Assembly (NCBI GenBank): GCA_028274465.1
Contig: CM051456.1
Coordinates: 78,726,753 to 78,790,752, forward strand
DNA: 64,000 bases
Direction of reading: 5' to 3'
DNA from: Plantago ovata
Taxonomy: Eukaryota > Streptophyta > Magnoliopsida > Lamiales > Plantaginaceae
In this document: positions 56,038-64,000 of the stretch, piece by piece
Numbering within the stretch: the stretch's first letter is position 1
How the letters are laid out: each line of letters begins with the position of its first letter
Notes under the pieces: generated by a model
What the model was told of the DNA's origin: nothing
The model's input: only the letters and a program-made list of their open reading frames with translations
The model's database searches: none
Position numbers and translations under genes: made by a program

Positions 56038-56549
56038 CTCGGTACCAATCTTGGTAACCTTGTCGGCACTTCCTTCGACAATTTGAATTTCTTCGAGGAT
56101 TTCTCTTGCCTCTATCTTGTTTTCCTCGAAGAACTTCTTCTTCTTGGAAGAGGGTGGTACTGGGGTATAACTTGATACTCCTCGAGCTCCTTAACAGCTC
56201 CTACTAGGGTATCTCTCTCCTTCTTTTGGATTGCTTTCCTTCGCCTAAGTGACGGACTCGGCTTTTTCGCTTTTTTCTTCACTCGTCGAACCGTATAAAA
56301 ATGGTAAGGAGCATGATGAACTAAGGGCTGCTCCTCAAGCGATTGACCCAGATTCGGCTCTCCGATGGCAACCTTGGAAGTGAATTTTGCCGACATGTTG
56401 TAGCATTCCCATGCCTCTCTTATGTTCCCCTCTTCTTGTCAATCCCCAATGGAATGGGAAACTTCAACTTGTTGTGGACCCTAGATACTAAAGAATAGTT
56501 CGACCAAAACTAGCCAATAATGAAGTCATTGGATGGAGAAAACAGGACT
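56038..56549 (-). other. Protease-RT linker region of I
   Basis: Basic, low-complexity coding remnant (RRVKKKAKKPSPSLRRRKA) with no named domain. Confidence 0.5.
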
Positions 56550-57097
56550 TCACCGAGACCAAACTTCCTCTATTTTTTCTTTTGATAGAAAGAAGAAGGG
56601 ATAAAGGAGCCGTTTCAAATCTTCATGTGCCAGTTTCTCCACGGTAAGAAATTGAGAGAGGGCAGGCCTTCCCAAGACTGTGAAGTAGTCAAAGGGCATA
56701 TCTATGACCACGAATGGGAAATGTTGAGTTACTATTCGAGGAGCACTCCCCATGGAGACTGTCAAGTTGATCATTCCAAGGGGCATGATGGGTTGTCCTC
56801 CGAAGCCTACCATGGCACTCCTCACTTCTCTAAGACCTTCCCTTGGGTTCATATGCATCCTCTTCAAAGTGCCCGTGAAGATTAAGTTAGCCGAACATCC
56901 GGTGTCGACGAGGATCCTTCCCAAGTTATAAGACTGAACATCAAGGATAGCACTAACGGGACACATGGGTCGTAGATGCTTCCTCCTCCGGCGTGCATTA
57001 GAGGGAGTTCACTATCATCAAAAGAGATCACGTTGGTTCCTGGTTGTGCAACATGGGCATACTTCACATCTCTAATCTTGATATTATCAGCTGTGAT
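56550..57097 (-). pseudogene. Protease region of I
   Basis: The retropepsin motif GRILVDTGCSANLIFTGTL is followed by VGFGGQPIMPLGMINL and FVVIDMPFDYFTVLGRPAL, the usual order of Tat proteases. Upstream is the phrase VISFDDSELP. It lies between gag and RT as in relatives. It is broken in about one or two places. Confidence 0.85.
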
Positions 57098-58782
57098 CTA
57101 CCTTTGATTATGAGTGTCGCCTCCCGCGGGTCCTCTGGCGATCATAAGAGTATGGATGCTTCCATTCACTGGATGATTCTCATAATTGTTGAAATTATGA
57201 ATATCGTCGTAACGAGGGTTCCCTTGGGGGTGGTGCTCTATCCCCACTTGTGGTGGTGGAGGGAGGATGGCTAGAGGTTGTTCCTTCAGAATATAGTTGA
57301 CCAACTGTCCATTGCGTATCATCCTCTCAATTTCGTTCTTGAGCTCGACGCACTCATCGGAAGTATGCCCCTTTACTTTGTGAAATTGGCAAAATTTCTC
57401 AGAACTTTTGTTCTTTCGATTCTCTTGGATTGGAGGTGGCCATGAGACGTCTAGCTTCCTCGAGACTATATAGTTCAAGATGTCGGATCTTGGCCTATTT
57501 AAGTCTGTGTAGTTGCTATACCTCCTTGGAGGAGACCTCCTCGGAGGGGTCCTCTTGTCTCCAAACTCGTTTCTTGAGGGACCCTCCTTGATCAAACCAT
57601 GCTTTTGATCCCTTCTTTGCTTTTCGGGATTTTGTTGCCTTGGAGGATATTCCTTCTCCCTTTCTTTTTCTTTCCCTTTTTCCTTGGGAGGGTTGGTTCT
57701 CACGGTGACTGTTTTTCGGTATTCTTCCACTTCGAGGAAATCCTTGCAAACTTTTGCCAGTTGAGCCTCACTCTCGACACATGATGCTGAGGCACCTCCT
57801 GGAACTTGACATTGGTAGTGTTACCATACAAGTATTCCTTCCTTTCGTTGATCGAGTGGTCTTCAACTTGGAGGGCTGCTTCATGAAAACGGTTGATGAA
57901 GTCTCTCAGATATTCATTGTTCTTCTGAACAATTTCGGCTAAGTATCTCACTCTTCTCTTGGTGTTCATGACCTTCTCGAATCGCTTAGAGAATTCTTTA
58001 CAGAGCTCTCTATAGGATTTGATTGAGCGCTGAGGAAGGCGCAACCACCATTTCATGGCTTCTCCTAAAAGGTTAGCCGGGAAGAGTAGTGCTTTGGTCT
58101 TTGAGACATGACCATATGCATCAATTTTGGTACCAAATCTCACCAAGTAGTCCTTTGGAAAACTTGTTCCATCGTAGCTTTCGAAAGTAGGGAAGCCTCT
58201 CTCGATTTTTGCTTGATGACTCCTTATCGCGTCGCACAACGGACATGGATCTTGGTCTTGCTCTTTTTCTTGCACGTCACCTCGTAGGGTTTCTATCTGC
58301 GCATCGAGTGCGGTCTTCCTTGCTTTGAGTTCTTCCAAAGTGAGCTTCCTCCCTGTGATTGGGTTGATCCCGATCAAGGGGGTTACCTCGGCTACGGTCC
58401 TCAAAGCGTTGTTTTCTGCCACCGCCTCGGGTTGATTTTTGGAGTCACTTGGTTGGGCGTGACTTGATTTGGGAGAGTGGGTGGTGTAGCGAACACCTGA
58501 GCTTGGTTTTCTTGAGGAGCTACATTTTGCATTGACGCGCGTATCCTCCTGTCAATTAGATCTCTCAAATCATCAGGAGCACCTTGTGGTCCTAATCTAG
58601 ATAGAACTCTTGAAGGTCCATGTCTAGATTGGATCGGCCTTATGTTGGCTCTTGAGTGTGCTTCATCTTAATCTAGAGGTGCTCTTGGTAGGTATTGACG
58701 AGGCGCAACAAAATTATCATGAGGTTCTCCTGTACTTTGGCTTGTTGTACTCTTCGGGCTTGGAGTTCTGCCTCGACCCTAG
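57098..58782 (-). pseudogene. gag of I
   Basis: The N-terminal part (GPQGAPDDLRDLIDRRIRAS) lies near the E insertion. The core has FESYDGTSFPKDYLVRFGTK, then AMKWWLRLPQRSIKSYRELC and DFINRFHEAALQV. A zinc-binding region of Tat type (CQFHKVKGHTSDECVELKNE) follows a Lys/Glu-rich linker. The gag is cut by E on the right, so its start lies beyond the window. A few breaks. It would form the particle of the element. Confidence 0.85.
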
Positions 58783-59941
58783 TGATGAACGTGTATTTTA
58801 CACCTTCATTCGAGTCTTTTTTCACCTATTTTAGCTATCCTCTATGTTAATTTAGCTATATTCTAGTGCATTTTATTAGAATAGTGTCACGTTTCCCTTT
58901 AGTTTGCATTTTAGAGGTTTTAGGTGAAAAACGTGGTTTTCCGGGCAATTATATTGAAGAGAACGAAGAATCGGTATTCCGAGGACATTTTCGGAGTATC
59001 TAGAAGATTCCGGATAGGATTTGAAGTCTAGGGGTCGAGTTTCAAGGCTTAAAGGTCACTAGAAGGCAAAATCCGAGTCCAAAAAGGAAAGAAATCCAAA
59101 AACGCGTCGAAAATGCGTCCCTCGCCGCCCGGGATGTGGGGCGGTTCGCCCGGTGTCGGGGTCGACTCGCCCCACACGCTCCGAACTCCTATATATAGTT
59201 GCAGTTTCTCTACGTTTTTTCATACTTTCTCAGACCTTTTTTCATACCTTTCTCATTAGTTTTAGGTAGGAATTCTCCAGAGCCTGCTCTGGGAATTCTT
59301 AGCATAGGAGACTATTTTTCTTATCAATTTGGAGCTTGTGAGTTCGCGAATCTTCGGAGATTGAAAACCTTCGACGGTAACATTGTATCTCACGATTTTT
59401 CTATTTATATTTATATCTTTCAACATGTTTTCATTCAATCTTGCTATGATTTATGTTGATTGCATGACATCTATGAGTAGCTAAATCTATCGTTGGTGAT
59501 AGTATGTGATTTCTTAGCGAGGGTTCTTAATTATGCATGATGGCGGTATGCGAATCAGACTTTGAGTTATTGCTTTATTTCTTTGATCTATCTAAGCCCT
59601 CTATCTTCGTAGTGTTGAATTGAACGGAACACATTGGACAATTCATGATCTTAGATTTCTATGCAAAACGATCGGGTACTTCATGCATGATTATTAACCT
59701 GCTATGCTTTGAATGATCATACTATCACTAACTTCCATTATCTTGATAAGAAAAATCTGTGCTAAGTCGTCTGTTGAGTTTATAGTTTAAGTTAAATTAG
59801 ATAAAGCTAGTTATAGTCCTTAGAGATCGACACTCGAGGTTATTTTACTGCTACACTACGGTTTTCGTTGTAGTTGTGAATTGCCTTTGGCTAAAAACAA
59901 ATTTATTTGATTAATTGAATCTAACAAATTCCAGTTCATCA
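58783..59941 (+). repeat. 5' LTR of E
   Basis: 1159 bp, TGATGAACGTG to AGTTCATCA. The TATA box TCCTATATATAG is near 59190. Inverted repeats at 59125-59180 include GGGCG-GTT-CGCCC (59139-59151). It is related to the LTRs of B and D. Confidence 0.9.
59125..59205 (+). promoter_or_regulatory. Inverted repeats and TATA box in LTR E
   Basis: The perfect unit 59139-59151 and partial units end about 20 bp before TATATATAG. This is the same order as in B, D, C and H. Confidence 0.8.
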
Positions 59942-59944
59942 AAT

Positions 59945-59962
59945 TGGCGCCGCTGCCGGGGA
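59945..59962 (+). other. PBS of E (tRNA-Asp type)
   Basis: TGGCGCCGCTGCCGGGGA, three bases after the LTR end. Confidence 0.9.
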
Positions 59963-60080
59963 TTATACTCCTTTTTTCTGTTTAGCTTTTATATATTTTC
60001 AGCATTCAATTCCTAGTTTTAGTAGTTTTCTTTAATTAGATCTCTCTGATACTGTCTTCTTAGCTTATTACAGATAGTGT

Positions 60081-61495
60081 ATGCGAAGTACACAATCTAG
60101 GGGAACACCGCTTGCTGAACCAATCGCTGAAATCGACAGAGTTTACCACAAAAGAAGGCGACTACTTCGACGACGTGAACTAGAGGAAATAGAGGATACC
60201 GATTTCTCTGAATCTCTACACAGTCTTTTTAAGGAAATCGTCGGAATGGCAGAAGCTAGACCACTGAAAGCATGGGTTCAACCCACCAAGGATCGTATGA
60301 GAGGACCGACGATTGTTCTTTTGCCTGCAACTCAAGATCTGGAAATAAAAAACCACGCGTTCCAACAACTTCCGAGGTTCTATGGCTTAGCAAGGGAAGA
60401 TGTGATGGGGTACTTGCACGATATCGATGATTTCGTCAACCAACTCCCACGACCCGGAGCTGAAATAACAGCGGATGAGTTAAGAATGAAGGTTTTTGCT
60501 ATGGGACTTGGCGACAGGGCCAAGTCATGGTTAAGTTCTCTACCGGCGGGTTCGCTGGACGCTTGGGTGAAGGTTTTTTCAGCATTCATGGAGAAATACT
60601 TTCCCCACACCTTGACTACCGCGCTTAAGGCGCAAATCACTGGGTTCAAACAAGACTGTGATGAGACCATCTACACCGCGTTTGAGAGGTTCCAAGACCT
60701 CATGAACAAGTGCCCTCACCATGGTTTTGAGGTTTTGGATCTTGTCCAATACTTCTACAATGGACTGACCTTTGAGAACCAGCAAGTGGTGGATTTCAAT
60801 GCCGTGGCAATATTTGGGAGGAAACCGCGAAAGCCGTCTGGGCGGTTTTCGAAAGGCTTGCTAAGGGTTCGCAATTCAAGGATCCAAGAACAATGGTTAG
60901 GAGACGTGGACCTGAAGCTCCACCTACTCAGGAGGCCCCTATGTATGGGGGGAATGGGGATCGATCCGAGTGCTTTACCAATGAGATGAAACAAGTCCTC
61001 AAGAACTCCTCTATAACATCCATGTCAAATGAGGTTTGCCGAATATGCAAGAACTATGGGCATGGAGCTCATATGTGTAGATCGGAGCTTGCCTATGATG
61101 ATGGCAATTGGGTTCAAGGAGGCGAAGAGGAAGCCTTTGCTACGGAATTTGGTACTCAAGAAGCTATCTACGGACAAGATGGTAGGAATCCTCGAGGTGG
61201 ATTTTGGAGAAGAGGGTTCCAAAACAATCAAGGATATGCACCGGCTAGCCGAACTTATGGCCCTAACCAAGACCGTAGTAGGCTTAGCTATGGTAATGAT
61301 CACTGCGAAAATCCCGCTCCCAAAGAGCAACCGAAGTCGAACACAGCTCTACTGATGGAAAACTTGCAAAAAATTGTTGATCACACCCAAAGTTTTCTTA
61401 AGCGTTACAAAGAAGATTCTGAGAAGACTAGGGCGAGGCTTGATCGTTTGGAAGAGAGCACTAGCCAAGGAAGAAGAGAAGGACCTTGGTTCTGA
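60081..61495 (+). pseudogene. gag of E
   Basis: It starts MRSTQSRGTPLAEPIAEIDR with an Arg-rich N-terminus (KRRRLLRRRELEE). The core shows WVQPTKDRMRGPTIVLLPAT, FYGLAREDVMGYLHDIDDF and KYFPHTLTTALKAQITGFKQ. The zinc knuckle CRICKNYGHGAHMCRSEL and the Gly/Asn-rich tail GPNQDRSRLSYGND follow. This is the fullest Athila-type gag in the window. The N-terminal extension of about 70 residues is not seen in D or H. Gag builds the particle. The gene is broken in about two places. Confidence 0.85.
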
Positions 61496-61499
61496 TGAG

Positions 61500-62059
61500 A
61501 GTGATGAGGAGCGAGAGGATCCCGAGCCAATCCCTCAGAGTTTCGATGTTAAGGTCGGGATTGGTGAACTTGAAGATGTTCGTGCTACACTACATACGGG
61601 ATCTTACTCTAATGTGCTCCCAATGAATGTGTTTGAGAAGAGTAGCCTTGGAAAACTATCTGAGCATAAGGCTATTGTGCAATTGGCGGACGGATCCTTT
61701 GTGAGACCCGAAGGCGTTGTGAAGAACGTATTGGTTAAGATTGGTGAAGCTTCTGTGTACACCAACTTTGTAGTTATGCCGACATCTACACTTGGGATGG
61801 GGGATGTTGTTCTCTTGGGGCGAACGTTCTTGACTAAACTACGCTCCGTTATAGACATCTACTGAAGAACTTGCACCATTAAGGTGGATGGCAAGCGACA
61901 TGTGTTGCGAGCCATATCTGATCCAAATATTCACTTCAATACTTCTCACACCGTTAACTACTTTGGTCTTGCTGTCTATGTTCATTCTCATTCACAGGTT
62001 CGTGGCGTGAGGAGGAGATCCATGAAGGGGAAGTCTAATACCCTCAAGAAGAAGAACTA
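61500..62059 (+). pseudogene. Protease of E
   Basis: After an acidic linker (EEREDPEPIPQSFDVKVGIG), the retropepsin-like domain runs through SNVLPMNVFEKSSLGKLSEH, VQLADGSFVRPEGVVKNVLV and LLGRTFLTKLRSVIDIY, then a basic tail ending before 62059. It is collinear with H and C. The tail is followed within about 45 nt by the CCGGG hairpin. It is a fossil with a small number of breaks. No pol frame follows. Confidence 0.8.
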
Positions 62060-62102
62060 GAGCAAGAAGAAGTCGAGTCAAAGAATATAAACAATGGCGC
62101 TA

Positions 62103-62119
62103 TCCGGGAGGCAACCCGG
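62103..62119 (+). other. Post-protease hairpin (E)
   Basis: CCGGG-AGGCAA-CCCGG, preceded by AACAATGGCGCT, as in H, D and C. Confidence 0.75.
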
Positions 62120-62324
62120 AGTTTTTATCGCTTTTTTACCGCTTTATTGCATTGCATGCATTCATACATTGAACAATTTTCTGTTCTTTATGTGAATTTG
62201 TTCGTTTTTGTGTCGTTTTGTTCTTATGTTTATGTTTGGGTGAACTTTTTCGAGTGTTTTTTATGAGTAGAATGGTTTTCGGGGAAAAAAACTGAGTTTT
62301 TCGAAAAAATTTCGTCCCCCCACC

Positions 62325-62460
62325 TCTGGAGGTGGGGGGCGAATCGCCCCACATGGCCAGAGAGCTTCGAGCTCTTTGGACGTGGGGGGCGATTCACCCC
62401 ACATATGGGGCGGTTCGCCCCACACACGGGGCGAATCGCCCCCCGGTTCCTGAATTTATA
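62325..62460 (+). promoter_or_regulatory. Inverted-repeat cluster and putative ORFX promoter (E)
   Basis: Perfect units GGGGCG-AAT-CGCCCC (62336-62350 and 62428-62442) and GGGGCG-GTT-CGCCCC (62407-62421), with a further near-perfect one at about 62386-62400. GAATTTATAAGTG follows at about 62452 and is a TATA candidate. Confidence 0.7.
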
Positions 62461-62678
62461 AGTGCGGGATTTGTCCCCAAACCTTCATTCTCTCATCTTC
62501 TTCACACCTCTTTCTCCATAACACCCCAAAACTCGAAAAACCTTCTTTCTACCATAATTTCTTCAATCCTCCATCAAATTTTGTGTTCTTTAGCTTCAAT
62601 CGAAGCCCATTACATGCTCTTTGATTCTATCCTAACAACTTTCATCCTAGTGCATTTGTTTTTCAGATCTGAGGAACC
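62461..62678 (+). other. Intron-less ORFX leader (E)
   Basis: A C/T-rich leader collinear with the C leader exon up to GATCTGAG (ending 62673), then at once GAACCATG. The 541-bp intron of C is precisely absent. Confidence 0.75.
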
Positions 62679-63610
62679 ATGCCACAAAGGGAGAGGAGCA
62701 CTTCCGTTTGGCTACAATGAGGTATTGGAGGTGGTTCGATTCCAACCATGTCAATGGGTTTGACACGGACGTTCATCATGAGTTCTATGTTGGGTCTACT
62801 AATCTTCATGAGAAGGAGAGTGATCTCGTTAGAGGTACGTTCGAGCCATGGACTTTTGCAACAACTTCGCGGATTATCCATGAGGTGGAACGAGGATTCA
62901 CCAGGAGTGAGCACTCTTATGTCTATTCACGTACCACTAAAGGGATTGAAACCAATATTACGGCAGAAATTTGCCACAAGGACTGCAAAGTCCGAGAGAC
63001 TAGGAAGCAACCGGAGCGGCCTCATCACAACAGATTCAGACTTGAGTCGATAGTGGGGATGAAGTTCCGTATCGCTAACTTGATTCCAAAACATAATGAC
63101 ATGGATACCCAGCCCTTCCTTGGGGTGCCCCTCGACTGCCTATTGAGGGAGCACCATATAGACATCGGGAGCATCAACCGTAGAGAATGTGGGCGACATT
63201 GGGCAAAGAAGAAGAAAACCTCTGAGTTTCTGAGTTTCATCGAAGCTTACTGTAAGTTCCATGGGGTAGAGGACGTTGGTGAGGGAGACTCTAAGAGCAC
63301 AACTCTTTCCCCTTCAACAGTTCACAGGCTATTAGAGAGATACCGGATGGAAAACCCCATAACTGCAGCGGCTAATCTTGAGGATTCTCTTAGACAATGC
63401 AATTCTTCTAATGGTGATGATGGTGACAATGAAGACAATAGGGACAATGAGGATGCCATGAATACTGATGGAGGAGTTGGTCCTATTCGATCTATGAGTA
63501 GAACTACCACCACCGCCACGAGCTCCGATGATCACCAACAAGGGCCCTCGAGCAATCTCAATACCTTACATCTAGTGTACTCAGCCGACCCAGGCCAAAC
63601 CACGCGGTAA
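62679..63610 (+). pseudogene. ORFX of element E
   Basis: The long open part runs from 62717 (MRYWRWFDSNHVNGF) to the stop at 63610, about 297 residues. Features: VRGTFEPWTFATTSRIIHEV, HHKDCKV-like EICHKDCKVRE, FRIANLIPKHNDMDTQPFLG and LREHHIDIGSINRRECGRHW, then an acidic, Asn/Asp-rich tail (NGDDGDNEDNRDNED). The VRG, NLIP and G-I order parallels ORFX of A, so I assign it tentatively to the same Transposase_32/ATHILA ORF-1-like group, as a diverged branch shared with C. By comparison with A the natural start is near 62679. The copy is broken near its start. The role in the element's cycle is unknown. Confidence 0.6.
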
Positions 63611-64000
63611 CATCTAGTATCACATCTTATTTCCTCATTCTCTTATTGCTAGGGACTAGCTTTAAATTCATGAGGGGGGATGGGATTTAAGTGAACTAGT
63701 GTTGTTAGTTTGGAGCTTGGAATTGGTGGTTTGGAGCTTGGCATTGGTAGGATGAGGTAGGATGAGTATAGTACCTTGCATTTTGTTGAAATTCGTTTGC
63801 ATTTGCATTTGCACGTTTACCGCTTTCTTAGTATTTAGTTGCATACACTACATTGATCCTAGTATAGTTTTGCATGTTTTTGTGTGGAGTTTATTGTCAA
63901 ATTTTTTGAACTTTTTTATTGGGTAGATTAACTAATTATGACATTAATCATATGCTTCATCTCTATGAATTTGTTTGAGGTTTTTCTCGCTTGGCTTGTC
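63611..64000 (+). other. ORFX 3' non-coding region of E
   Basis: No gene is seen. It is collinear with 26090-26424 of C (minus strand). The element continues beyond the window. Confidence 0.65.

Larger units (their letters stand above)
46567..58782 (-). mobile_element. Tat-lineage Ty3/Gypsy element I with antisense extra gene
   Basis: Minus-strand order: gag 58782-57098, protease 57067-56550, RT 56037-55210, RNase H regions 55271-53944, integrase 53644-52715, then a plus-strand antisense gene 48423-51741, a PPT near 47016-47031 and part of the 3' LTR (46567-47015), where H is inserted. An archaeal-type RNase H and the antisense gene are marks of the Tat lineage (Ogre/Retand group). E is inserted in its gag, so the 5' LTR lies outside. 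Many breaks; probably the oldest layer. Confidence 0.85.
58783..64000 (+). mobile_element. Athila-like element E, 5' part (LTR, PBS, gag, protease, ORFX)
   Basis: LTR 58783-59941, PBS 59945-59962, gag 60081-61495, protease 61500-62059, CCGGG hairpin 62103-62119, inverted-repeat cluster 62325-62445, an intron-less ORFX leader, ORFX 62679-63610, then the 3' non-coding domain. No RT, RNase H or integrase lies between protease and ORFX. It is inserted in gag of I, with CCTAG as the candidate left target site, and runs off the window. Broken in a few places. Confidence 0.85.

Overview
This is a plant nuclear window, probably intergenic or pericentromeric heterochromatin of a eudicot with a repeat-rich genome. 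I found no convincing host gene, rRNA, true tRNA or CRISPR array. Nearly every base belongs to LTR retrotransposons nested in one another, plus one Mutator-like DNA transposon. The lineages seen (Athila-like and Tat Ty3/Gypsy elements, a Tekay/Del-type chromovirus, a coding-poor LTR element) are plant-specific. Spliced-type introns and TATA boxes agree with this. The exact taxon cannot be fixed from sequence alone.

Layout. 1-5908: 3' part of Athila-like element A (+), with gag tail, an independent downstream gene (here called ORFX) and a 3' LTR. 5909-7629: 3' end and LTR of Athila-like element B (+). 7630-10586: Athila-like element D (-), with protease, gag, PBS and 5' LTR. 10587-11154: LTR fragment B'. 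11155-46566: Athila-like element H (-), the host of later insertions. Element C (12911-30103, TSD tccat) sits in H gag. The chromovirus F (13482-24235, TSD accac) sits in the 3' LTR of C. The coding-poor LTR element G (31486-45940, TSD atata) sits in the TATA box of the H 5' LTR, and a Mutator-like element (33682-38127, 9-bp TSD) sits inside G. 46567-58782: a Tat-lineage Gypsy element I (-) with gag, protease, RT, archaeal-type RNase H, integrase and an antisense, intron-bearing extra gene. 58783-64000: Athila-like element E (+), LTR-PBS-gag-protease-ORFX, running off the window. H abuts the LTR of I, and E lies in the gag of I, so I is probably the oldest layer.

Age order by eye from LTR pairs: F about 0.5% different, C about 1.3%, G about 1.9%. 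At an assumed 0.7-1.3e-8 changes per site per year this gives roughly 0.2-0.35, 0.5-0.9 and 0.7-1.4 million years. All coding parts are treated as fossils, and most are visibly broken.

The most unusual material is in the Athila-like group (A, B, C, D, E, H). (i) Clusters of inverted repeats with core GCG-NNN-CGC, whose arms change between families but stay paired, lie just upstream of the LTR TATA box and again upstream of ORFX. (ii) ORFX has its own promoter-like region and a 5'UTR intron shared by A and C but cleanly missing in E. (iii) Protease is followed directly by ORFX with no pol between them in C and E, and A goes from gag to ORFX. (iv) Hairpin plus polypurine modules are repeated before the 3' LTR. 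(v) A CCGGG-AGGCAA-CCCGG hairpin follows the protease stop in four elements. Two unrelated LTR families (F and G) also carry tRNA-like A/B-box modules in their LTRs.
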